Shown here in pieces: positions 1 through 11,879 of a stretch of DNA of 64,000 nt (its first letter is position 1; every line of letters begins with the position of its first letter). The translations under genes and the position numbers were made by a program. This stretch comes from Acanthococcus lagerstroemiae. Its lineage: Eukaryota; Arthropoda; Insecta; Hemiptera; Eriococcidae. The stretch covers positions 24,883,312 through 24,947,311 of the forward strand of contig CM063113.1 of the NCBI GenBank assembly GCA_031841125.1, given 5' to 3'. Below the pieces are notes generated by a model that did not search any database, was not told where the DNA came from, and saw only the letters and a program-made list of their open reading frames with translations.

Positions 1-18
1 TCGGGTATCGGGTTCGGA

Positions 19-164
19 AACACCTGAGTACTGACATACGCCATTTTGAGTTACTTGGTACTCGATAATTCACAATTCTACACGCGGAAAGCTTCGCCTA
101 GTGAATTGTGAATCGTCCGGCACCCAGCGACTCAAAATGGCGGATGTCAGTACTCGGGTGTTTT
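19..164. repeat. hairpin-forming inverted repeat
   Basis: Arms of roughly 60 bp at 19-79 and 100-164 are inverted complements: GAGTACTGACATACGCCATT pairs with AATGGCGGATGTCAGTACTC, and ATTCACAATTC with GAATTGTGAAT. About 20 bp lie between them. It is probably a foldback MITE; no target duplication is evident. Confidence 0.7.
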
Positions 165-346
165 CAGGTGCTCCAGCTGAAGAGACCTTATTGCGCTATC
201 TGTCGGCAAAGTGAAATTCCAAAACTATAATTGTTTTTCTCACGAATCTTTCAATTGCTGGCTTTGGTATCGGGTCCGACTAAGGTTTTGGCCCTCGATC
301 CCCTTCACCTTCCCTTTCCCCGTTCCGTTTACTCTTTTTGCCCGCT

Positions 347-1595
347 TAGGCTTGTCGAAAATTCTTCAATAACCGGTTATCAGTTGACTACTTTTTTTTT
401 TAAACCAGTTATACCTGACACAATATGATGGTTAACCGGTTTTTCTCGGTTAATGTTTTTTAATTACTTTAATTGAGTAGCGTGCCTAAAATAAAAAAGT
501 AGAATCTAAATTACTAAGTTTCTGAAATTTATAGTTTGATGACGCAGAGTAATTGAAATAATCAAATTTGAGCTTTAACATACTACGAATTATTATTTTC
601 ATATCGAGTGTCCCATGCACACTTGACCTAAGGCTAAGTGACAAAAATTTTTTTTTCCAGGAGAGCGATTTGAAAATTAACGTCGTGTTATATGTATACG
701 TGGCTCAAATGGTTTACATCATCTAGCGGGCTAAAAAAGGTAATTCTTCATTTGCGAGTGTAGCCCGATAGAGGACATCGAGATCTATATTAATATGTAT
801 TAAACTCATTTTAAGTCAGAATGTCACTCAGGTCAAGTGTACATGAGACACTCGATATGGCAGCGCAGAGAATAAGGTCCCATTTTGTCGATCCTAGTTT
901 TTAAGATATAAAGCGATTTCTGTGAGTCGAGGTCAAAACTGTCGAAATCGGCATTTGTGATGATTTCGGTAGAATAAACCCTCCTCTTTCGAATGGCAGT
1001 TGTCCGGTTTTTTCTGTCCATCTTCGTCCGTCCATTGTGGACGAAAACATGAATTCACCTCCTCTCTCTTTTGCCCCCACCGAACTCAGCTTTGTTATCA
1101 CTGGAAATTGAACTCTCATTTCGCGAAATTTCTTATACGATTTCTGACAAAATAAGATCTCATGGAGCTCTTTAGCTTTATTTGTCTCAGAGATATGCCA
1201 TTTTGAATTTGTAATTTTTTTTTATTGAATTTTTCTCAAAATTGGGTTTTTCGAAATCTCAACTTTAAACAGCTATATCTCGGCGAATTTTCGAGCTAAA
1301 GAGCTCCGCAAAGTCTCATTTTGTCAGAAATTTTATCTAGTATATTATGCTGGTACTTACTCCATATAGACAATGGAACCTTATTCCCTGCACTGCCGCA
1401 TTAAAACTGAACACAGGTCTCCATTTTTTTCGATAATTTTATACTCAGAATAGAGAAGATTCTTTCGGTTATTTTGTTCAATTATTGCAAACACATAAGG
1501 TTATTCAGTTATTTTTTTGCACTTGAAAATAACCCGGTTAACTGGAGTAAAATGACCGAATGTTTCGGTTAACCGTTCGTTTATTGGCGAGCCTA
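347..1595. mobile_element. old hAT-like non-autonomous element (putative)
   Basis: The ends are TAGGCTTGTCG and its approximate inverse GGCGAGCCTA. Subterminal GGTTAACCGG-type motifs sit on both sides at about 432 and 1530-1575. The flanking 8-mers TGCCCGCT and TGCACTCC agree at 5 of 8 positions, so the target duplication is unconvincing. No transposase is present. The interior carries a separate inverted repeat at 1131-1336. Confidence 0.4.
1131..1336. repeat. ~63-bp-arm inverted repeat
   Basis: The arms at 1131-1196 and 1274-1336 share TTTCTGACAAAATRAGA, GGAGCTCTTTAGCT and a GAGATAT end in opposite orientation. The spacer is about 77 bp. It lies inside the putative hAT-like element. Confidence 0.65.
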
Positions 1596-1599
1596 TGCA

Positions 1600-4500
1600 C
1601 TCCTCTACCTTTCCCCTCACATAACTGGAACCGGAGTAAAAATCACATTTTTTCTGAAGCCATCAAAAATTCTTTGTTGGAGCTGGAGCCAGAGTCCGAT
1701 GAAAATTATTTGCCAAAGCTGGAGTCCGGTAAAAAATATTTGCGGGGGTCCGGAAAAAGTAATTTACAGAGCCGATGCCCTTTTTGAAGAATTTTAGTCG
1801 GAACTAAATTCAAATTGACTCTGGAACCGAAGACAGTTCAGAGCGATTCCGGTTTTAATACAGGCTCCAGGTCGCTCACACAAACTTTAGGAATCCAAGA
1901 ACTTTTGACACGTAGGAGCTACCAACGTAATCAACCATAATCAGCTTGAATCATTTTCCTCGTATGTGACTAATATTTTATCACAGTAATGCAATGGCTA
2001 GTCAGGTGATTTATGACGTTTCTGTTTCTTTGATTCTTTCTGTTGAAAATTCAAGAGGACTTCTCTTACTCTCCGCGATTAATTCTGGTAACTGGAAGAC
2101 AACCTCAAAATTGGCGTACTCTCACAGCTGTGGTGCAAGAATTCAATGTCCACCCGGGTGTCCTCGCTACTCGGAAAATAGCGCCCTCGGGTTGTGGGGC
2201 ACCTTACAGAAATTTTCTCCGGCACCTAATTTTTGAAAAATTATGAATATCCGTGAAAATATCTTTGTTCAGTAATTACGTAACGAGTTGATAATTTCAG
2301 AAAAACTGGACACTAAACTCCAGTAAAATTTCTTTCGCGTACATGCTACCGCCGTGTGTTCCAATCAATCGACGTTAATTAAAATCGTTTTTCGTCGAAT
2401 CATCTTCAGTTAATTGCGAATAACAACAAGCTTACAGTTTTCCCTGAACGTAAATTTACACGTTTGTTAATTACGGACGACCGAACGAGAGATCTTATCG
2501 AACGACACGATCGAGTAAAACATGGCATCTGTAAGAGTGCAAGTGAAATCGAACGATCACGAAAGTACTGCAATAAAAATTGAATGATAGTTTAAAATGA
2601 ATTAAATAAAAAAATTCAGAGGGAAAAGTTTTTTCCGAACTTTCTTACTGAGGTCGTAAAATTACAAGCGAAGCGGTCTCGACGTGAGGTTACGAGGAAG
2701 TAGGGAAAACATAATACTGTAAAGATAAGAATCCAAAACATGGCCGGTCGTATCTTGAAGATGAATTCTCGAGATGTCGTGCTTCAGATTCGGATAACTC
2801 TGGTGTGCTGCACGTGTAGCAGACGAACATATATCGGCGGCGAAGATGAAAGATGGAAAAGAAATCTTCAGGTTACCCATTCATGATCTCCGAAACGCTA
2901 CACGCAGTTTGAGTTGAGATTCGCGGAAACCATGATTCGGTAGTATGAGGAGAGGGTTCATGAAAATACGAAAGATCCCAGATTCCCATTTACGAGGTAT
3001 GTGAACATTACCTCCAGTTATGGAGCAGACTGTAGACCTGAGCTCGGGACACTAGCGATGGCAATGATCTCACAATCAAATCATCGGCATTGCCGAGGAA
3101 GTTCATGAGGCGTTCGTCTTTACCGAGGATCTTCGGAAAATGCGTTACAAGTTCTGTTTTTCTCCTGAAAAGGGGTCTCATTCCACTTGGAAGTGTCATG
3201 TTTTCCTTCAAAGAAGATTTGGCGACATCCATGTTCCAGATTTACCCATAGAAAAGCGTTCTTAGCGTTTACGTCCGTCCTATTTACAGATTCATTGCGT
3301 GAAAACCGCAACAACTATGATGAAAGATAATACATCAGCGAAGCTATTAAAAGAAAACGCATAAACGATGAAAACTTTTTTCCTCATCTGTGAGCAACTT
3401 CATTATCATCTCGATTAACAGAATAGAAGAAAAACAAAAGAAGACAGAAAAAGAAAAAAAAACAGGGGCTAACATAAAGTACAAAAAAAGAAAAAGCGGA
3501 GAAGTTTTATACCCTTCGCCCATTTAGAGACACGAAAAGCATTTACCGCGAATCTGTGCCAAAGTACCCTAGAGCTTTGCTGCACAATAGTTTTCACATT
3601 GCGGATTACATCGTTGGAATGGCGCGCCGTTTCGTGATGCCGGTTCCCTGTAATTGGTCGGGTTACAATGAAAAGGAAAAAAAAATAAGATGAATGGCTG
3701 ATTTAGCCAGCAGCAGCACTAGGTGCTTGCAAATGACGTGATAAACGACACTTAACCAAACATTATCATCGAGCTTTGCCGAAATTTTCTCATGAAATGG
3801 GTGGTGGCAGTGGTGATGGAACAATAAATACGATGCTATCAGAATGTAGGCCAACAACGTTGTTCTTGTTCAGGAATACGTTCTCTTAATAATGTGTCGG
3901 TAAACGCTGGCCAGAATTACATATCGCAATGGAAGTATGTAAATTTTGCGAAACGAATATGTGAAGACGAAGTTTTGCTGTTCGAAAATGTCGACTCCTG
4001 AGAATGTTTGGATATGCAAATATGTGTACATTCCAGTTTTACTAGGGAAACTTGTAGCACACAACTCTTACATTCAGCCCCGTTGGAAGAGGATTGCGGT
4101 TTCATTGTGGGGGGGGGGGGGCTTTGCGCCAGAACGGTACGCCGCGCTACCCGAGATCTCTCAAGTCCGGTCATAAAGAGGATCATTGAATGTGCAATCG
4201 GTTGACGATGACTCCGAGTCTCAAATCCAAATCCTGGATTTTGGTTCTGGAATCCGTTTTTCGTGGGGGAAGATTGCGGAGGCCTTTTGTATTGAAATAG
4301 GTGGTTTACGAAGTTGAAGAATTGAGAGCCTTGAATATCTGGAATTTCTGGCCAAATTCTCTCTGCCAGTCATTTGAATGTAAATCTAGTTGCTGTTCTT
4401 TGAGAAATCAGGGTAAGTAACAGAGCCGGTGTATCTTTCCTTCCAAAATGAAATTGAGCTATTCGACAATAATGTACACCAATCACTGTGTACAGTAAAC

Positions 4501-5100
4501 CTACCTTTTGGCCCTTGTCTTTCTGGAATTCTCATTGAGAACCTGTTCATCCGTACTAAGGAGGATATATGGGACTGAGTTCTGAATGCTGAAATAAAGA
4601 AGAAAAAGAAAAGGACAAAGACGTATTTTAGGGTCTTATCCTCAGTATGGTGATTCTTACACGTGCGGTAATCGATGTGAAACTTTAGCATCGAGTACCA
4701 AATGTGCCGAAATCATATCATGTTGTGAATAATACTCTAAAATCCATCCTTCGCCTTTCTTTTTCAAGATGTTCAGTCCGATATTTTTTCCTCAATGTAG
4801 AAACGTTCCATGCCTCCCTTCATTCATAGAATTGGTAGTTGGACAAACTGAAGAAGTATAAGGACCTTGAATGCTTCCCCCCTCCCCTGTCTCCCAAAAA
4901 AAGTTCTGCATAGTCGAGTGTACCTATTGTGACTTTATCGTAACGACTTTAGACGACAGAAAACGAAAACTGAGATGCAGCAGCGTATCATACTGGCCTA
5001 AAAACACTAACATGGGAAAACGAGTGGCAGATTCAGCAGCCAGTGAATCTTAAATTTGTACAACAATCTCCCCCTCAAAAAATTTAAGCTTTTAAAAGAA
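1600..5100. other. intergenic stretch with no recognised feature
   Basis: I see only short open frames, a poly-G run at about 4110-4120 and short A-rich tracts. Segments at 1620-1780 are rich in GGAGYYGGAGYC-like words. No gene, RNA or complete transposon could be supported. Confidence 0.5.
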
Positions 5101-5353
5101 AAAAATTAATATGAAAATTGGAAATAAAGATAATAATGAGGGGCAATTAACGAAAATAACGATACAGCGATTATTTTTAATGTCTTCTAAGAAACGAACA
5201 ACTGGTTTCCTAAAGGGATTTGATCGCCCAGGTGTGAGACGATAATTTGGAGCTTCTCGATTGTCTCCCTGTGGCTCCTGCTGTGGCACAACATTTGTTA
5301 CCCTGTACGACGCTGGTTCAGATGGATATGAGTAGTCAGGGTGTGCTGGAGTA

Positions 5354-6050
5354 TCAGTCTTCACTGCTGTTATTCTGAGTTGACTTATACGTTTTTTGAG
5401 TATGCGCCCCGAGTCTAACTTTACCATAGTGGCGCGTGCCCAAACTTTGAATGATTGTATCGAAGACCCAAATATCTGTATTGTGCTCATGCACTCGCAC
5501 TGGAACTCTCTTCCCCTCAGCAAGAGAACGTGTTGAGCTTGAGATCGACTGTGACAGCTCTTTCTTTTGTGGAAAAATAGCGTTCAAGCGGATTCGGATT
5601 CGACAGTGTAAATATGATTCAGCAGGTGACTTTTCACATGCGAGTGGAGTAGCTCGAGAACGGAAGAGAATTTGGCGCAGTTTTTCTCTAAGTGACGTCC
5701 TATCACTCGACATGGAACGCAGGCGCTGCTTAAGCGTTTGAACGTTTCGCTCAGCAAGCCCACTGGTTGCTGGGTGGCCTGGAGGAATTAGCTTTTGAAG
5801 AATACCATTTTGAGTGCAAAACTGGCGAAACTCATCAGAAACAAAAATCGAGACCTTATCAGAGACGATCAAGTGTGGAAAACCATTGAAAGCAAAAATT
5901 TCATTTAACATAGTGGATGCTGTAGTTGGCGCTTGGGGTGACCGCTTGATATCACATCATATTTTGATTTGGCATCGGCACAAATGAGAAAATGGCAATT
6001 GTGAAACGGACCTGCACAGTCGATATGGATCCTTTCCCAGTTCTCAGAAG
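5354..6050 (-). pseudogene. integrase catalytic core of the Gypsy-type pol, degenerate
   Basis: The three catalytic positions can be traced: an Asp in IHIDCAGPF near 6010-6030, an Asp in HLIVSD near 5850, and a Glu in GLAERNVQTLK near 5740. The usual Asn-Gly after the second Asp is replaced. The first Asp block lies in a different frame from the rest, so the domain is frameshifted. Downstream residues match the region after the integrase core. Inactive. Confidence 0.75.
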
Positions 6051-6105
6051 GTAGCGGGTGCACTGATACTTTTGGTGGATTTGTCTTAATGAGTGCACAA
6101 TTCTC

Positions 6106-6318
6106 TCATGACTTGACCAACTTTTCGATATCAGAATCGAGACCTTGCCAATAAACGTAACGGCGCGCCAGTTGCTTCATTTTTGTAGTGCCCAAGAGAG
6201 CAGAATGAAGCTCATCCAAAACAGACTTTTGAAGCGACTTTGGAATGACAATTCGCTCCCCTCGAACTAACATACCATCAACAATGGTGTATGGGGATTC
6301 GACTTTTGGGTGCGGCAA
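6106..6318 (-). pseudogene. integrase zinc-binding (H2C2) region of the Gypsy-type pol
   Basis: The minus-strand frame shows MLVRGERIVIPKSLQ, then LDELHSALLGTTKMKQLA and YVYWQGLDSDIEKLVKS. This matches the segment holding the two histidines of the HHCC zinc-binding domain. The second expected histidine position in xxLHxAxxG is shifted or lost. The cysteine pair falls at the frame break near 6106. Confidence 0.75.
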
Positions 6319-6399
6319 CGATGCGAATAATGGTGCAATATCAGGGTCCTTTTTTGACTCGGCGACAATTGGCTCAGCATTGAGGCTGTCGTTGGAAAT

Positions 6400-6655
6400 T
6401 TAGTACAGAGTGACGGCACATAAACGATTGACCTCCTCACCAATGCCCATATCAGCAGTGTGACCAGACAACCCAACTGGAGCACGTGACAAACAATCAA
6501 CATTAGCATTATCTGAACCCTTCTTGAATTTTACCGTGTAATTGAAACCAGATAGGAATGACGCATATCTCAGTAGCCGTGCTGACGTCATCCGTGGCAA
6601 CGCTTTATTGTGATGGAAAATGCGTGCGAGTGGCTCATTATCTGTAACTGTATCT
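6400..6655 (-). pseudogene. RNase H C-terminal fragment of the Gypsy-type pol
   Basis: The minus-strand frame carries TDNEPLARIFHHNKAL, then RLLRYASFLSGFNYTV and NVDCLSRAP, the characteristic end of a Ty3/Gypsy RNase H and its tether to integrase. Sequence upstream of TDN has no similarity to the domain, which marks a truncation. The frame ends before the integrase zinc-binding segment. Confidence 0.75.
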
Positions 6656-6659
6656 GAAA

Positions 6660-8040
6660 TATATGCAGCAAAAAAAATGTGGAAATTAATTCTCTGTTGG
6701 ATAAAAATAATAACAGAAGGTCCAGTTCTGGAAAAGTTAAGGATTTTAAGAAATATTTCTAGAAAAAGCATAATGCATATAAGAGAGCTTCCTGAAGTGT
6801 ACTTTCATATAATGTTGTCCTTCGAAGTGGTTGAAGCCGAAATTAGCAAATTGATTGTTTTTTAAATTCTTATATCTTAGTTTTGTTTTTACGTTCTTAT
6901 TCTTCGTAATAAAGCTGTAAAAATTTGAATATTGCGCACATTTTTTCGCACGCCCTGTAACTTTACTTAGCCACCTTTTGGACCGCTCTGAAACGTGTCT
7001 GGAAAAGTTAGGGAAAAGTCAAGAAATTTCGTTTTAGAAAAAAACTGGGCACGCTGAATAATTTTGGATTATAGAATTTTGAAAGGCTTTTTCAGAGGCT
7101 CCAATATAACTTGTAGGAAAATGTATATTTATAAAAACCCATAGCGTAATTTTCTTCTCTTAAAGTGAGTGTCGCTACCTCTTTGAAGTACTTTACTCAT
7201 TTCCCATTGATATGCACTACCTGTTCAACCTCCTCTTGCATTCTATATATTTTTTTTAAAAACAATACTTACAAAATGTTTTTTCTTCTTGGAATTGGCT
7301 TTAATCTCCATTGTAATTATCTGTCCCCCTTTCCTTGCCTGCCCCTCCCTCATCACAGAAAAATCATGAAGATCTTATGTGCGCATATTTACATAAAATA
7401 CATGAAAACACAATTTATTCTTCTTAAAATAGGTATTATCATCTAGAAATACCTTACCCCATTTTTCCTTCTATCAACCCCTCTTCCCGTTTCCTACTGC
7501 GTATATCCCTCTTTTTAAATCAGAAATGTAAAAGAGTTGAATAATACCTATGAACTTATAATTATTTCCACTGGCAACAGAAAATTCTTGAGGGAATTAA
7601 AAGAAGTGTGAATAAAAAGGAAACATGAGTAAGATATTTCTAGAAGTTAGCAAGACCTACTTCAAGAAGAATAAATTGTCTTTATTGTGTTCTTGTGAGT
7701 ATGCATTTTTGGAGAATCCATGAAATAAGGGCTGGTTTATTTACCTCCTTACTGGCTTTCATTCATGTGGCACATCTCGTGTTGAATGAAACAAGTTTCA
7801 AACTCAGAAATATTTGAGGTGAATTTTAATACTTTACGATACCGTGCAGTTTACATGCTTCTCTTGTAAGAGACTTTGAACTCCCTGGACCATCTTTAAA
7901 CTTTTTTTCTCCTTAAAAATCCTGTAAAACGTTTTACTTTGGCGAACTAATCTGGGGGTACGATTTTTAAAAAATTGACTTTTCTTCTGACGTACATCTT
8001 ACTGTATGGTCATGCTTCGTGCAGTCCTTCAAGCCCTTTG
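6660..8040. other. AT-rich intergenic stretch, nothing recognised
   Basis: A segment at about 6960-7050 has GGAAAAGTYAGGGAAAAGTC-like wording seen in interspersed insect repeats, but no ends can be defined. No coding sequence is supported. Confidence 0.4.
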
Positions 8041-8043
8041 CCC

Positions 8044-8331
8044 GATGCGCAAAATCTCGCCAGTTACCCGGGTAACTAAAGGGAAACTAAGGGTAACTGA
8101 AGGGTTTCTGGGTAATCTAAAGGTAACCGATGGTTGCAAATGGGTAACTTTTACGCGGGTAATTAGAAAGTAACTGATTGTGTATCGGGATGCGCAAACT
8201 CCCGCCGGGTACTCAGGTAACTAAAGGGGAACCAAGGGTAACTGATGGGTTTCTGGATAATCTGAGATTAACCGAGGGTTGCAAATGGGTAACTTTTCCG
8301 CGGGTAGCTGGAGGATAACTGATTGCGCATC
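8044..8331. repeat. tandem duplication (2 x 144 bp) made of ~10-bp GGGTAACT units
   Basis: The two copies, 8044-8187 and 8188-8331, both start GATGCGCAAA and end near CGCATCGGG or TGTATCGGG. Inside each copy, GGGTAACTAA-like units follow one another at 10-11-bp steps (GGGTAACTAA, AGGGAAACTA, AGGGTAACTGA, AGGGTTTCTG, GGTAATCTAA, AGGTAACCGA). This gives both a long and a short period. Confidence 0.85.
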
Positions 8332-8374
8332 GGGTGACGCCTTAGGAGGGCACCCTCGTACTTCAGCCGTGTAT

Positions 8375-8861
8375 TAGAGATGCAAAAGTTATTGATACTA
8401 TCAATAACTATCGGCAGTTTGTAACTATCGTTAACTATCGATAATGGCGAAACTATCGTTAACTGTCGGCCGATTGTGTTTCATTATATAATTGTTGCAA
8501 TTTGTACATGAAAATTCGTCATTCTGTAAATGTTTCTTCGGATTAGTGGAGTGAGTTAGCTCGTTAGTAATAGAAATTTAACAAGACGGAATTGATGTAC
8601 TAAAATCTAAAATGTACACAAAATTTAATCTTGTACATAATTTATCAATAGCATAATGGATTAGGTATAAAACTTGAAAATCTCTCTAGTCTCTACAATA
8701 ATTGAATGCAACTTTAGCAGCCTCTTTGTCATTTCGTTGTATTATTTAGGTGGTTTTGTTTCGGTGCAAAAACTATCGATACTATCGATAACTATCGATA
8801 TTTCACCCCAAAACTATCGATAGCTATCAATAACAAAAATGTCCGATAGTTTGCATCTCTA
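8375..8861. mobile_element. hAT-type MITE with perfect 8-bp target duplication
   Basis: The 487-bp element has 12-bp perfect terminal inverted repeats TAGAGATGCAAA and TTTGCATCTCTA. It is flanked on both sides by CCGTGTAT (8367-8374 and 8862-8869). An 8-bp duplication with a TAGAGATG-type terminus is typical of the hAT superfamily. Both subterminal regions are packed with ACTATCGATA words. There is no coding capacity, so it would depend on a transposase from elsewhere. Confidence 0.92.
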
Positions 8862-8869
8862 CCGTGTAT

Positions 8870-11030
8870 TACTTCAAATTCCTGTGCAGCCTGAGCGATC
8901 CTGTCTGCGCTCATTTATCACGTCATAAATCAATGGAATAATCGATTTGACAAGGTGACAATCCGTTCTTCCGACGTCAGCATGGGCATTGTAAAGTCGA
9001 AGGTGGATGCCTAAAATTTAGTTGACAGACTTGAAATTTTGCAAATACTTGAATTCAAATTCCTCCCCTCCCAAAATCGAGTCGGTACACCGTCAGTCGA
9101 ACCTCACTCATTTTTCCTGCGGTCTCGAGTGTGAATTTGGCCGACAGTTCGGGACTTTTCTGACAAAGTATAAATGGCTGAATTGGTGAGCTGTTTCATC
9201 GATTATTTTTAAATCGGATGACACGTGAAATTCTTTTTCGCAGGATTGACATACAACTTGTTAGCCATCTCACTGGTAATCGAAAACGCCGATGCTTTGA
9301 CCTGGAAAGTGAGATAAATTAGAAAGAACGAAAATGTTTTTGTGTGGAGTGTGAAGAATGCAGAATTTTTTTATGCTTGGGTGTGAAACGCGGAAAATTT
9401 TATAACTGTATCAAATGCACCGAGAAGAACATTTTATCGACGTTAATGAACATATCTGTACACTGCACGCGTGATAATTACAGTTATTTCAATTAAGTCC
9501 TTGGTTTATTACTTTAAAACGTGGAAACGATAGCTCCGCCTTAATTTACGCTGAATGCCGTGGATGCGAATTTAAAAGTCTTCTGCTGGTTTTGTGCTGA
9601 ATATAGATTTCCAGCTTTTACTCCAAATTGTAGACAACGGCTCATAATATAAAAACTAAAATTCTTCGCCTATGTTTGGTACATTGTAGCGGATATGGGA
9701 AATGTAGAAAGAGGAAGTTACGCATTTTCCTAACCAGAACTGAATTTTCACAGCGTAGTAGAAAATATGAGACGTTTTCTCTCTCAATTTTATGTGAGAC
9801 TTCATTGAAATTGTTTTGTTTTTTTGGTTCTGTACGAAAGTCCTCTCGTTTGCCTGTATCATGTATTCAACCACGATTCTGATGGTTTATCTTGTTCGAT
9901 TGTGTGAAAATTCGTAATACCATTATGACTTTTAAGCACGTAATTATGAAACCGGTGTTTGCTGAACATGTCCAATCCCTGACTCCAATTTGGAGGGAGA
10001 AAAGAAAAGAAATAGCAAACAAAAAATGGCGATAAGTTTGAAGATACGTACAACCCAATACAGAGGAAATGTGCTGATTGGAGGTTGTGAACTCGATTCT
10101 CATCGTAGGCGGATTCAATTTCAATTTCTAAAGAATGTTTGCTATACTGATTTCACCTCGTGAGATGAGTTCCCACTTCGAGTGTGCTGCGCTGTCAATA
10201 GCCAGATTAGCGTCGAGAATTCAAAATTATTGCGTTTCTGTACGTCATACGTCGTATACCTCCATTTTCTTCGTTTGCCATTTAGCAAACTTTATCGGTT
10301 TTCTCGAAATTATGCCTCTTCTCTCGCCAGAACCACACTGTCACTTTTACAGTACCAGTTTTCTCAATAGCTTCCCTTCCATTTGTCAGTTGATACATTG
10401 ATGATTTTCGCCGTTTAAGCGCCCGGTTTTCTTGAAAATCAATTATTATTCTGTTTACAATGACCTTGCTTGATGTCGTTTTAATCCTACTGCTTATACC
10501 CAAAGCTTCTACCGAAATGTACAGAGATCGTCGACCTGTGACTTCTACGGCTCAGGTTCTTTTCGTCGTATCTGATTGCCAACACTCAGAGACTAGAATA
10601 TTTCGAGAAATTGTATTACGAACATTTCTCCGGAGACTAAGTGCTTGCAGAATGCATTTTCTCTATAATTCGTGCGTACGAAATAGTCGATATTGTCCAA
10701 AGTGTTCCCGTTTCGCTTTGCCCACCTTTTGCTCTCGTGTCTTCGACTGACAACATGCTCGCTTCGCTGGTCGAAGACTCACGAACGGATCGGATTACCG
10801 TTGGTGAAGTTGAAATAACTAGAATTACCGCGAACGCCAGCATGATATGAACAGTGCTGATAATGAAATACCTTCACAACTGCGTGTGAACCGCGTACCA
10901 GGATGTCCGGAAAGTATGTGCACGTGCTGGGAACCCGGTTTTGTGTATCATCGACAAATGAGGGTGACTGAAAAGATCTTTTCGTCTTGAGAACGGATAC
11001 AAACCTTGGCTCTTCTCTCTTCCTTGCCTC
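8870..11030. other. intergenic stretch without a supported gene
   Basis: Short open frames only. A stretch at 9244-9315 reads GLTYNLLAISLVIENADAL after a possible CAG acceptor, but no compatible upstream exon exists, so I do not call it. Confidence 0.4.
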
Positions 11031-11038
11031 GCAGAGAG

Positions 11039-11115
11039 AAAAAAGAAAGAAAGAAAGACAGACAGACAGACAGACAGAAAGAAAGAAAGAGAGAGAGAAC
11101 GAGAGAGAGAGACAC
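11039..11115. repeat. compound microsatellite (GAAA)n(GACA)n(GA)n
   Basis: Runs of GAAA, then five GACA units, then GAAA and GA units follow one another without interruption. Open frames across it on both strands are artefacts of the repeat. Confidence 0.9.
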
Positions 11116-11879
11116 AACTCACTTTACCAAAATTCTTTATGACACAATACACAAGAGTACCCTGCAGACATTGGACAATCAATTGGAGCACAACTACCAA
11201 TGGGATTACAGGACAACACAGGCTTACCGTGCGGTACTACCACCAACCAAGTGTATACATAGGGTGCCCCTTATTTTATAAGTTTTCGTCAATTCATTAG
11301 GTGCACACTGAAACTTGTCCCAATGGACCTAGAAACTCGCCATAAAAAATTTGAGCTCTATCTGAGGTCATTAACCCGTGGTGTTTTGACCTTGAAATAA
11401 TGTGTAATACTAAGATTTTATAGAAAACTGCGAATATCTCGAAACATATCAACTTCCGAACCAAAATGCATACAGCATAAAATGTACCAGTAATTAACAA
11501 ACTAACACAACCGAAAAGCACAGACACTGAATCAACAACCACAAAAATAGACAAATAAGCAGGCACAATACCATTCACAGGAACACATACATACAAAATA
11601 CAAAAAATCCTCAACAATACAAGATAAAACACGGAATCAAAAACAGACCACCTCTGATCAAACAAACAAGCAACGACAAAACAGAAACAAAGGACAGAAA
11701 CAACAGCAGCGGTGTATACAGACTGGACTGTGAACACTGTGACATGACCTACATAGTACATAGGAGAAACAGCAGAAAATTCACAACCAGAATCAAAGAA
11801 CATGAAAAATCACAGAAGCTAAATGATGACAAATCACTGTTTGGAAAATACTGCAACGACCAGGAAACGGAAAAAAATT

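Larger units (their letters stand above)
5170..6660 (-). mobile_element. truncated Gypsy-type (Ty3) LTR retrotransposon, pol 3' part
   Basis: Read on the minus strand, the order is the C-terminal part of RNase H, the integrase zinc-binding region, then the integrase core, as in Gypsy-type pol. Homology starts abruptly near 6655 with TDNEPLARIF, so the protease, reverse transcriptase and most of RNase H are absent. No LTR is visible. Frameshifts and stops separate the blocks, so this is an inactive remnant in the intergenic region upstream of the MAP7 gene. Confidence 0.85.

Noticed and set aside
8044..8331. Telomere-like repeat
   Set aside because: The unit is GGGTAACTAA-like and about 10 bp; the insect telomere unit is TTAGG. 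The location is also internal and flanked by transposons.
9244..9327. Possible exon GLTYNLLAISLVIENADALTWKV after TTTTTCGCAG
   Set aside because: The only nearby upstream start (ATGGCTGAATTG|GTGAGC) joins in the wrong phase and hits an immediate stop.
11006..11281. Open frame reading KERKKDRQTDRQKERK
   Set aside because: Translation of a compound GAAA/GACA microsatellite.
11297..11803. 168-residue minus-strand open frame rich in Val/Phe/Cys
   Set aside because: It is the complement of the Penelope-like element, whose plus strand encodes the GIY-YIG motif; the hydrophobic composition is an artefact of the A/C-rich sense strand.
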